A DNA stretch of 49,949 nt, from IMG/VR virus record IMGVR_UViG_3300012923_000004, positions 1 to 49,949 of that record. One strand, 5' to 3'. The stretch's first letter is position 1. Each line of letters opens with the position of its first letter. Shown here one piece after another: positions 20,931 through 28,782 of this stretch. This DNA is from a virus. Below the pieces are notes generated by a model. That model worked only from the letters and a program-made list of their open reading frames with translations. It had not been told where the DNA came from and did not search any database. The translations under genes and the position numbers were made by a program.

Positions 20931-21224
20931 TTAAGTCCCACGGTTCCAAATGGCCGAGGCCAGGGCCTTGAATGTATCATCCAACTTTCTTAGCAACTCC
21001 CCATTCTGTCTCGATAACTCGACCATCTTAAACGAGTTCTCTTCGATATTCCTTAATTGCTCGTAAGCAGCCCATTCTGATCTTCTATCTTCGAGGAACA
21101 TTTGTTTCTTTTCTCCGGTGATTCCTCTGAAAATCATGTAAACGCCGCCTCCGAGTACCGCAAGCCCAAGTAAAACCTGCAAAATCGGAAATGGTCCTAG
21201 CAATTTCATCCCCTCATCGAGCAT
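20931..21224 (-). CDS. Small membrane protein with coiled coil, 97 aa (lysis region)
   Basis: One predicted membrane helix (residues about 9-33, PFPILQVLLGLAVLGGGVYM) and then a cytoplasmic or periplasmic charged helix (EEKKQMFLEDRRSEWAAYEQ-like region and RNIEENSFKMVELSRQNGEL). Last gene of the late unit. Size and layout could fit a holin accessory, an inner-membrane spanin or an antiholin; no direct match. Overlaps the previous gene by 11 bases. Confidence 0.65.
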   Translation of the reverse strand: MLDEGMKLLGPFPILQVLLGLAVLGGGVYMIFRGITGEKKQMFLEDRRSEWAAYEQLRNIEENSFKMVELSRQNGELLRKLDDTFKALASAIWNRGT

Positions 21225-21633
21225 TTTTCATTACCGAGTAGGCGATATAAAGTTCGCCCGATGTGAACATTATCCAAAATGGAATACCTATAGACATATG
21301 CCCGACCTCAATCGACCCAATTATTAAAGCAAGAGCAAATTGAACCCATAAGGAGGCCGAAAGAGCCGCACAAGATGCACGGATGTAAGGCCCAGCTCTA
21401 ATATCTACAATGGTCTGACCATTCAACATAAGACCTGACACGCGAATCCAACCTACCATTAGCATAAACATGCCGATGTAATACTTCGGTACAAAAGCGA
21501 GAACCCAAGGGTCGATCCCAAACGTAGCCAGCTGTGGCCAACCGACGATCTCGAAGCCCCCCGCAAGCATCGAGATCGCCATGACCCACTCAAAGGCGCG
21601 GCCTTCTACGAAATAGTCAAATCGGTTTGGCAC
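21214..21633 (-). CDS. Multi-pass membrane protein, 139 aa
   Basis: About four membrane helices: residues near 15-32, 42-70, 87-112 and 116-136. The GTG start at 21633 has GGAA upstream and overlaps the lipoprotein gene by 17 bases. No enzyme motif. In a lysis cassette it may be a second holin or an exclusion protein. Confidence 0.65.
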   Translation of the reverse strand: MPNRFDYFVEGRAFEWVMAISMLAGGFEIVGWPQLATFGIDPWVLAFVPKYYIGMFMLMVGWIRVSGLMLNGQTIVDIRAGPYIRASCAALSASLWVQFALALIIGSIEVGHMSIGIPFWIMFTSGELYIAYSVMKNAR

Positions 21634-21844
21634 ACTGGTTCCTATACGTTAGTTCGTTCGCGAGGATACGCTTCTTAACCGCAAGCGGAGCGGCGATAGC
21701 TCCGTCGCCTTTGGCGACCACGACCTTATTATAGACTTGACAGAATGAGTCCACTGGACTAGCTTGTCCAAACGGGAGCCCGGCGCACCCACTAAGGCTC
21801 AAGCCCGCGCAAACCAGCATCAATGTCTTTATCATCCATCGCAT
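21617..21844 (-). CDS. Lipoprotein, 75 aa, candidate outer-membrane spanin
   Basis: Type II signal peptide with lipobox LSGC (Cys at residue 20), followed by a short mature domain with two more Cys (FCQVYNKVV and NQCAKPI). Short lipoproteins next to holin and endolysin genes are usually o-spanins that fuse the outer membrane at lysis. It lacks the high Pro content of Rz1, so the role is tentative. The start at 21844 has GAGAAGG upstream. Confidence 0.6.
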   Translation of the reverse strand: MRWMIKTLMLVCAGLSLSGCAGLPFGQASPVDSFCQVYNKVVVAKGDGAIAAPLAVKKRILANELTYRNQCAKPI

Positions 21845-22016
21845 CGACCTTCTCCATGATTGCCTTACCAGCTTGTGTCTTGCGCAGAATGGCCGCGGAG
21901 GTTTTGGCTATCTCCGCGTCCGTTCCGGCCTGAAACGATTTGGTATCATGCACTTCAGTCATGATCGCGTTCGCGATCTTCAGAACAAGAAGCACGATTT
22001 CAGGGACCGTAAACAT
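21792..22016 (-). CDS. Small protein with N-terminal hydrophobic helix, 74 aa (candidate inner spanin)
   Basis: A hydrophobic start (MFTVPEIVLLVLKIANAIMT) and a charged helical remainder (DAEIAKTSAAILRKTQAGKA). It overlaps the lipoprotein gene in another frame by 53 bases, as i-spanin and o-spanin genes often do. Start in TAATG overlap with the holin stop. Confidence 0.55.
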   Translation of the reverse strand: MFTVPEIVLLVLKIANAIMTEVHDTKSFQAGTDAEIAKTSAAILRKTQAGKAIMEKVDAMDDKDIDAGLRGLEP

Positions 22017-22288
22017 TAACCGCTCGATTTCGCGTTTTCAACAGCGGTCTTGATAGCGGCGGGCGCGCTCGCGGCGACCTGCACATTCACGCCGGGAATA
22101 GCTTGGGCCGAGGCGGCAATAGCAGCCGGTCGGTTAACTACCCAAGACCAAATAGCCGGGCCAATTGTCAGCGCGCCGCCGGTAATCCAGCCCCAGGTCT
22201 CGGAATTAACCCAACCTTTCGCGAGAGCAAATCCGCCCCCGGCTGAAAGAACCGCGCGAAGAATACCAGTGATTTGATCGACTGTCAT
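22016..22288 (-). CDS. Holin (Pam3-gp28-like)
   Basis: 90 residues with two membrane segments: AVLSAGGGFALAKGWV and WGWITGGALTIGPAIWSWVV, then a Pro-Ala-rich soluble tail (NRPAAIAASAQAIPGVNVQV). This is the layout of the Pam3-gp28 family of phage holins, which form the membrane holes that let endolysin reach the cell wall. The ATG at 22288 follows AAGGAGAA. Confidence 0.75.
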   Translation of the reverse strand: MTVDQITGILRAVLSAGGGFALAKGWVNSETWGWITGGALTIGPAIWSWVVNRPAAIAASAQAIPGVNVQVAASAPAAIKTAVENAKSSG

Positions 22289-22289
22289 C

Positions 22290-22403
22290 TTACTTCTCCT
22301 TTATGCCGAGAGACCGCTCGGCGTCGGTTAATTCCTTCAGACATTCTAGCGAACTCAAAAGGAACTTATCTCTTTGGTTCGAGGTCGCGAAGTGCCTTAT
22401 CAA
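22290..22403 (-). CDS. Candidate 37-aa protein overlapping the endolysin end
   Basis: A TTG at 22403 opens a frame that leaves the endolysin gene and fills the gap before the holin; its sense part includes LLSSLECLKELTDAERSLGI. It ends two bases before the holin ATG. Acidic helix, no clear binding site for ribosomes. Plausible but unproven. Confidence 0.35.
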   Translation of the reverse strand: MIRHFATSNQRDKFLLSSLECLKELTDAERSLGIKEK

Positions 22404-22926
22404 TCAGTTCTTCTTGAGTCGGTTTCGGTCGCTTCGCTGGTCTCGGTATTGGTTTCACCGGAACTGGAGCCGGCGAGGGTGGCGATGCTTTTGCTCCAAA
22501 AATAATCGCCTGTGCTTCGAGCCAATCATTATCCGAGGCCGGATACCGCTTCCCGGCCTCATGCGCGGCCTGGGCCTTTAAGAAGGCAACTCCCATAGGC
22601 CCGCGCCAAAAGTCGTCATCCATCATCGTGTCCTCAGTAATACCCGGCACCGCCGTTTTTACGAACCGGATATAACTTGGAACGTTATTATGCCCAGACC
22701 AGATAGCTATCGCATCAGCGAATCTCTTATTCCTATAGTTCTTCGAGGTCCTCCACAAATCTAACTGAGCACAAATCCCTTGCACAAATGTAGGGAATAC
22801 CGCGATATTATTACCCTGGCCAAGGCCATCGTGCAGCGTAATAGTCTCAGTCGAGCCCCACTTCTTAGCGAGCGGACTTCCCCACATCGCCCCCGGATTT
22901 TTCGTTCTTATTGAGGCCGGTTCCAT
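22366..22926 (-). CDS. Endolysin / lytic muramidase-like protein, 186 aa
   Basis: The start at 22926 overlaps the fibre gene stop (TGATG). RTKNPGAMWGSPLAKKWGS, LHDGLGQGNNIAVFPTFVQG, ADAIAIWSGHNNVPSYIRFV and KAQAAHEAGKRYPASDNDWL match a phage peptidoglycan-hydrolase family (lysozyme/transglycosylase-like, often labelled structural protein P5-like lysin). The catalytic residue is probably a Glu near the N-terminus (MEPASIR). The end is a Pro-rich linker and charged helix. No signal peptide, so export needs the holin. Confidence 0.7.
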   Translation of the reverse strand: MEPASIRTKNPGAMWGSPLAKKWGSTETITLHDGLGQGNNIAVFPTFVQGICAQLDLWRTSKNYRNKRFADAIAIWSGHNNVPSYIRFVKTAVPGITEDTMMDDDFWRGPMGVAFLKAQAAHEAGKRYPASDNDWLEAQAIIFGAKASPPSPAPVPVKPIPRPAKRPKPTQEELIDKALRDLEPKR

Positions 22927-24053
22927 CAATGCACCTTTAGAATTTTATTACAGATGAAGGTCGGCTGAACGATTGAGAAAGAGGTTGATAGACCACCTTG
23001 AGGAGTACCAGTAAAAGTTGGTTGGGTAATTAGCGCAACATTCGCATCCGCACTAGCTTGCAATACGGATATCTGTGCTCCAGCGAGGCCACCAACTGGA
23101 GTTACCGGATGAGAATAAACACCACCAGTATTAACACCAACCGGCGTATATGGTGGAAGGTTCGTTGTTAATAAAACCCTCGTGGCCGATCCAAGGACCG
23201 CACCGAGCACCGTGCCACCCGGCAAAAGTCCATTATCGACTCCGCCCATATTAGACTTACCAGCACTGACGACCGAGCGCCGGTCTGGCATGAGCGGATC
23301 GACTCCGTTAGTGCCATAAGGGGAACCAGCAGAAACGAGCTTTGCCCGGTAATCAGGATAAAGCGCGGTACAGGCTTGACCTATAGGATAGACAAATCCG
23401 GCTGGAGCCGCGCCACCCGCGTCATAATCCCAGCAAGTTCCAGAAGGAATTAGTGCGTCGATCAATGATCCTGGGATACCAAGGGCTGTAAGCGCCGCTG
23501 CCGTCGTTAGTGCGGTTACCACTGGTATCATCGCGGCGGACACAGTAGTCCCCGGTGTTATTGTATCAAGAACCGCCGGATTTCCAAATGCGTCGAAACC
23601 TAATATCTTATTGACCCGCGCCGAGGCAACAGGGAGTGTGCCGGCCGCCAGATCTGCGATTGAGAAGATAATCGAGCGATTGATCTGATCCTGAAGTTGT
23701 TGAGTTATCATTGTGATATAGTCGAGCGCATCCTCAATATCCGCCGGATAGGCCCCGCCCTGATTCGTCAGATCGGTTTGCTGAAGGTTCGCCACGGATC
23801 GCGACACTACAATTTTCGTCGCGGCGGTGATCGGTAATCCACTTAGCGGATAGGTGACCGAGCCGCCTCCGGAGTTACCGAGCCCAGTTACCGAATAATT
23901 AACCGGGTTAACCACCGTTTGATTACCAGAAACCACATCGACCAAGGTAACTACCAGGTCCGCGAGCGCCGGAATTAGAAAGGTGAAAGGCCAAACCGTC
24001 GTGGCGCTATTGCCCTGAGCCACGGCCTTAATAGATAAAGTGGTGAGTGTCAT
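22926..24053 (-). CDS. Tail fibre: T7-type N-terminal anchor and tail-collar-like C-terminus
   Basis: 375 residues. Residues 1-135 follow the T7 gp17 attachment domain (ALADLVVTLVDVVSG, NYSVTGLGNSGGGSVTY, ITAATKIVVSRSVANLQQTD, DIEDALDYITM). After a linker, PAGFVYPIGQACTALYPDYR and LMPDRRSVVSAGKSNMGG are typical of phage tail-collar domains. The last part probably trimerises and binds the receptor. It carries no signal peptide, unlike the other tailspike-like protein at 34892. Confidence 0.85.
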   Translation of the reverse strand: MTLTTLSIKAVAQGNSATTVWPFTFLIPALADLVVTLVDVVSGNQTVVNPVNYSVTGLGNSGGGSVTYPLSGLPITAATKIVVSRSVANLQQTDLTNQGGAYPADIEDALDYITMITQQLQDQINRSIIFSIADLAAGTLPVASARVNKILGFDAFGNPAVLDTITPGTTVSAAMIPVVTALTTAAALTALGIPGSLIDALIPSGTCWDYDAGGAAPAGFVYPIGQACTALYPDYRAKLVSAGSPYGTNGVDPLMPDRRSVVSAGKSNMGGVDNGLLPGGTVLGAVLGSATRVLLTTNLPPYTPVGVNTGGVYSHPVTPVGGLAGAQISVLQASADANVALITQPTFTGTPQGGLSTSFSIVQPTFICNKILKVH

Positions 24054-24054
24054 T

Positions 24055-27000
24055 TCAGTGTGCCTTCGGTTTGGCGTGACCAGACATTAGTCCATGCGCC
24101 CATTCTTGCACTGTCTTAGGGTCTTGCTGACGATGCGTTACATCGTTCAGAAAAGAAAAGGTATCTATGACTTGGTTCGTTGGTGGAAGGCCAGTTAGAT
24201 AACCGAAAGCCTGTGCCTCATGTCTAAGCGGGTGCTTTGGTGCCGCGGCGATCCTGTCCTTGACCACATTCGAGGCGGCCTTTAGAACCTCGTCTAATGG
24301 GGAGATTGAAGGATCGCGATTATGGATCATACTATAAGTCAGCGTATTAACGAGCGGAACGGTTCCACCGAACTGCGAGGCCAGCATTCCAGCAATAGCC
24401 CCTCCAGTTGTCTTGGCTTCCTCCCCACGAACTGCATGATGAACCAGCGCCGGCGCTACAATCATAGCTGTCATAAACGCCGCGCCCACAGCAACGCGCT
24501 GACCGTTCGATAGACTATCGTCGTACCCTGAAACCTCTTTGCCCGCCTCCCGCATCTTGTTATAATTGTGGTTCCAGTATCCGTTGTAAGCAATAGTAAG
24601 CCATTTGTTAATCTCGCCTCGGCCGATATTGGCGCGGGATACCAGTGAAGCCGAGCCATGTGCTTCGCGAACTGCTTTATCCGCGACATACACTGCATCG
24701 GCGTGCTCCATTCCATCAGCAACGGTCGCCTTATCATAAGCGGCCTTCCATACTGGAGTGGCTGTTAACTGATCGAGATACGCGACCATTGCCATTGAAT
24801 AGGTCTGATGAACAGTACGCAGCTTTGCCGCGTCGTCGATCAGCGCGGAGTTCGTTATCTTATCTAGTTGAAAGCCAAAGTCCTTTTGTAATGACCGCTG
24901 CCGGTTTCGCATCTCGCCGGAGTTCTGCTGAACGAAGTCGATCGCATCAAACATATTTGATTGACTACCAAAGAACCGACGTGTCGCATTCGGCAAGAAT
25001 TGACCGAGACCAAGCCTGCTTATCTCTTGGACAAGTCGAGCGGGCGCAGTCACGAACGGAGTTCCGGTCTTGCCGGTCGTATCCATATCCATTTTGCCAA
25101 GTTCATAGATCGACGAGGCCCCGGCGCTTCCACCATGAATCAAGGCCGTCGAGGCCTTCCAGCCCATTAATTGCACCGTCACATTCTGACGGAGATTTCG
25201 GCTGAGCCAAACCGCCTTATCATCATGAAAGCCCACATCGGAGCCGCCATTATCGGCAATATCCCTGATCCATTTATCAAGCATCCGAACATATTCGGGG
25301 CCGAAGGCTTTATCAATTCCCTCTCGAACGATGGGATCGGTTATAACCTTGTTCGCGTTAATCACAGGTTCCTGCATAAAAACGGCATGGGCGGTCTGCG
25401 ACAACCGTGCATGAATCTGCGAGATGGATAGGTCCAAAGGATAGACTTTCCCGGTTCTTTGATGCAGCGCATTCGCGGTTGGTAAAGGATCGAACTTTGT
25501 TTTTTGGAATAGGTCCGTGTCAACCTGCTGGCCAAGTAATTTATGCCGGGGGTCTTCGATCAAAGGGTAATAGTCCTCGCCGACTAATGGAATAGCGACA
25601 CCAGACCTCGCCGAAGTTACCTTTTCAACTAATGGAGCTAACGGCTTAAAAAGTCCATGAATACCCTCCACAACAGCCTTATCCATATCAGTCATTTCTC
25701 GAGCGAGATAGGCCTCGACTTCGGGCTCGGTCCAACGATAGCCTTTTAATAGAATCTCTCGATTACTCTTGTTCTTATAGTTTAGTGCAATCGCGATCTT
25801 ATTCTCGTTAGACAATTGCATCGGCTTCCCGGTTGCCCAATCAAGCAACTCATTATTGGTCGTCGCATCATTCAGGGCCTTACCCCAAGCACGATCCCCA
25901 GGAAGTTCGCCAGCCATCTTGGCCAGCTTAGTTATCATGTCGCCCTTGGCTTGCTCGCCTTCGATTAGTCCTCGAAGCACGGAAGAGTTAAACGCGCCCA
26001 GCGGGTCTTTCTTATCGATCCAATCAATGAGTTTCTCGGCCTTGAGCAACCGCGAGTCGATCTCGCGTCCAACAGCACGGAGACCAGAAATTGGCCCTTT
26101 CTTTGTTGGGTCAAAGTCATTCTTTTCCAGAGTATCAAGGTTCTTAGCGATCTTATCAATAACCTCGTTATAAGCTTCTTTCCTCCCAGCCAATTCGATC
26201 TGTCTCGCGGCGCGCCCGTTGTGATCCAAGGACTTAATCATAGTTGCAAAGTCACGGTACTGATTAACTGTGAACTCGTCGATTGGGCGAATGTTAGCTC
26301 CGGCGCGCGGGGTAGGCAATTCAGCTTGAATAATCATCGCGCCGTTAGCGTTACGATCGCGCACAAAGTTAGCAAAGTCCTTATCTGTGCCCTGCAGGTT
26401 ATAATCAGTATTTTCAACCGTGCGCCGAGTTTCAATACCATACTGCTGGAGCAGCCGATGAATTTGATCGGTGAAAGTCTGATCGACTGCCGGAAGATTA
26501 ACCTGACTCGCGTACTTATCGAACAGATTTTCGGCGCGAGCCTGTTCTTTCTCGAAGCCCTTCGCCTCTTTTGCCAGAATGAAATTCAGCATTTGATGTT
26601 GCTTTTGAATAAACGCTTCAGCGTAATCCTTCTTTAGAAGGGCCTTCTCGGCCTCTCGGCCTCCTTTCTCTGCCCCGCGCCTCCAGGTTTCATAGCTAAC
26701 CTCACTTGCTGTGCTCTTATTAAATTGGTCCTTGCCCCACGAAGTAAGCTCCTCGCGGCCGAGAGGCGGCTCGCGTCCGTTAAGCTTTGACAGCATTCTC
26801 CATTCTGTCGCCAGGAGATCGACGTTATAGTCCGCCAGCGCCGCTTCGCTCGCTTCAATCGCGATATTATCCGCCAGATGCCCATATTTTGCCTCCATCC
26901 TTGCGGCGGTCAGCCTATCAGAATACTGCTTAAACTGGGCCTTTGGCCCGATACCGAGATCGGCGCGCTCGGTCTCCAACTCAAGAATGGCCTTGACCAT

Positions 27001-28782
27001 AGCGGAGCCGGACTCGAAACCAAAGATCGGAGCCCATTCGTCGGCCTTGACCTCGCCAAGTGGCTTCCAAAAGTCCGATAGAATTTTCTTGCCGTTGGGC
27101 AAGATGCCTTTATCGGTATTAAAGAAACGATCAGCACGAAAAGCCGGACTGTCATGCAGTTCTTGATCAACTTCGGCTCGCTCGGCTTCCTCATTGGATT
27201 TCCATTCCGGGGTCAGTCGTTTCGCTGCCTCGCGTTTTGCAAGACCAACGGCCTTTTCAAGAACATGTTCTTGCGCGCGATCAATCAGATTGGAATAGCG
27301 TTTGAACTCTGGCTCGGTTATATTGAGAGCCGAGGCGTCGGTGAATAGGGGATGGAGATAGAGTGATTCCTTTTCTTTAATCGCCTTTTCAACAGTAACT
27401 TTTGCAACTGAATTATCTTCCGGAATCGGCTGAGTTGACTTAGGCTCTTCAACAGGTTGTTCTTCTTTTATTGCTTTAGCTTCTTCCCTCGTCACCCCCT
27501 TTTCTTGAACCCGAACCTGGTCTTTCAGTCCCTCATGGACTGCCTCGTCAACGTTCGCAATATACTTCGCTAGTGAAATCTTCACTTCCGCTCCGGTCTC
27601 CGCAGCCAGCGTAGCTTTATCAGCAATTCCCGGTACAAAGCCAAACAGGCCATCGCCTTCAAGTGGAACCTTGCCCTCCCTTTCATATAAATCAAGAATA
27701 GCTTGTCCAGGAACATGAACGGTCCCCTTATCACCATGAGCCTTCAGGTATTCTTCGAATAGTTCCGGCGACCGCTCTTTCGTCTTAGACTCCTGCGCGG
27801 CCTCAATCGCCGAGTCAAGGGCTTCGCCAGCGGCCTCGGCTTTAGCTTGGTCCACTATCGGCTTCGCTTGCCACAGTTGGTCCTTCGGGGTTTCACCCGC
27901 TGAAAGATCGCGGGGACCGCCCTTAGTATGCTCAGCCAAGAAAGAATGAAAATCTTCGGTAGGCCTTCCAATTTTAGATTGAACTTGCCCAGTTTCAATA
28001 AGCGCCCCGGTGCCGAAAATCGCCAGATCGCGTTGGAGCCTGTCAGCTTGCGCTGGGCTCATTCCAAGTTTCTCGGCTACTCCAGCCGCTGCCCCAGCCG
28101 CTCCACCGACCAGCCCCGGCACGAGCCTTATCGCTGCTTCAGTCGCCCGTACCGCCGGAAGTAGACCCATGCCCTCATAAAAATCCTGCACATTTTGGCT
28201 CAGCCCAAGCTCGTGGGCCTCCCGCATAAACTTGTTAACAACACTTTCCTCCCCAAAGCCACCGGCAAAGCCGGAACTCGCGCGCTCAACTATTCCGCGA
28301 AGTTTCTCGCGGCCCGGCTGGGTCGAGGATAGATCGGCGATCGCCGGGGCCTGATTAACGAGTGAAAATGATGTGGCGAGATCGAGTTGATCCTGGCCAA
28401 GTCTCGAAAAGAACCCGGAGATTTTATCAAGGATCGGATAATCGTCATTAGAGACTTTAGCTGCCATCGGGTTCGAGTCAATATACTTATCGATCGCAGG
28501 ATTTTGAACCGCCTTGATCGCAGCCTGAGTCTTGGCGTGAGCGTCGTATCCTGGAAGATCGGTCTGGACTATAGAGGCCGGAATGCCGGTTTGCTTCGCT
28601 ATACTAAGGGCCTTACCAGCCTCTTCCGGATTATCGTTAGCTGATACAGTGGCTTTAGCTTGCGCCCTCGACCCAAGAACCGGAGCCGCATCCCAGGGGT
28701 TGCTACCAACAATAGGTGCTGGAGCCGGCACTTTTGGTGTGGCTTCCGGGCTCAGTAATGGTGCGTCATCCCACTCAGCCAC
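24055..28782 (-). CDS. Giant ejection/internal virion protein, 1575 aa
   Basis: GTG start at 28782 with GAGGATC upstream, overlapping the previous gene by eight bases. Largely helical and charged. Acidic linker at about 440-460. Near the C-terminus, segments such as NLRQNVTVQLMGWKASTALI and a hydrophobic stretch (VAVGAAFMTAMIVAPALVHH, about residue 1450-1470) suit a protein inserted in the host envelope. Size, place and composition match the large internal proteins of podoviruses (T7 gp16 role: DNA ejection). No lysozyme motif recognised here; that domain is in the upstream gene product. Confidence 0.72.
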   Translation of the reverse strand: MAEWDDAPLLSPEATPKVPAPAPIVGSNPWDAAPVLGSRAQAKATVSANDNPEEAGKALSIAKQTGIPASIVQTDLPGYDAHAKTQAAIKAVQNPAIDKYIDSNPMAAKVSNDDYPILDKISGFFSRLGQDQLDLATSFSLVNQAPAIADLSSTQPGREKLRGIVERASSGFAGGFGEESVVNKFMREAHELGLSQNVQDFYEGMGLLPAVRATEAAIRLVPGLVGGAAGAAAGVAEKLGMSPAQADRLQRDLAIFGTGALIETGQVQSKIGRPTEDFHSFLAEHTKGGPRDLSAGETPKDQLWQAKPIVDQAKAEAAGEALDSAIEAAQESKTKERSPELFEEYLKAHGDKGTVHVPGQAILDLYEREGKVPLEGDGLFGFVPGIADKATLAAETGAEVKISLAKYIANVDEAVHEGLKDQVRVQEKGVTREEAKAIKEEQPVEEPKSTQPIPEDNSVAKVTVEKAIKEKESLYLHPLFTDASALNITEPEFKRYSNLIDRAQEHVLEKAVGLAKREAAKRLTPEWKSNEEAERAEVDQELHDSPAFRADRFFNTDKGILPNGKKILSDFWKPLGEVKADEWAPIFGFESGSAMVKAILELETERADLGIGPKAQFKQYSDRLTAARMEAKYGHLADNIAIEASEAALADYNVDLLATEWRMLSKLNGREPPLGREELTSWGKDQFNKSTASEVSYETWRRGAEKGGREAEKALLKKDYAEAFIQKQHQMLNFILAKEAKGFEKEQARAENLFDKYASQVNLPAVDQTFTDQIHRLLQQYGIETRRTVENTDYNLQGTDKDFANFVRDRNANGAMIIQAELPTPRAGANIRPIDEFTVNQYRDFATMIKSLDHNGRAARQIELAGRKEAYNEVIDKIAKNLDTLEKNDFDPTKKGPISGLRAVGREIDSRLLKAEKLIDWIDKKDPLGAFNSSVLRGLIEGEQAKGDMITKLAKMAGELPGDRAWGKALNDATTNNELLDWATGKPMQLSNENKIAIALNYKNKSNREILLKGYRWTEPEVEAYLAREMTDMDKAVVEGIHGLFKPLAPLVEKVTSARSGVAIPLVGEDYYPLIEDPRHKLLGQQVDTDLFQKTKFDPLPTANALHQRTGKVYPLDLSISQIHARLSQTAHAVFMQEPVINANKVITDPIVREGIDKAFGPEYVRMLDKWIRDIADNGGSDVGFHDDKAVWLSRNLRQNVTVQLMGWKASTALIHGGSAGASSIYELGKMDMDTTGKTGTPFVTAPARLVQEISRLGLGQFLPNATRRFFGSQSNMFDAIDFVQQNSGEMRNRQRSLQKDFGFQLDKITNSALIDDAAKLRTVHQTYSMAMVAYLDQLTATPVWKAAYDKATVADGMEHADAVYVADKAVREAHGSASLVSRANIGRGEINKWLTIAYNGYWNHNYNKMREAGKEVSGYDDSLSNGQRVAVGAAFMTAMIVAPALVHHAVRGEEAKTTGGAIAGMLASQFGGTVPLVNTLTYSMIHNRDPSISPLDEVLKAASNVVKDRIAAAPKHPLRHEAQAFGYLTGLPPTNQVIDTFSFLNDVTHRQQDPKTVQEWAHGLMSGHAKPKAH

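Noticed and set aside
24645-25205. 186-codon + frame antisense to the giant ejection protein
   Set aside because: Arg/Ser-rich shadow frame without start signal; the minus strand holds a continuous 1,575-codon gene.
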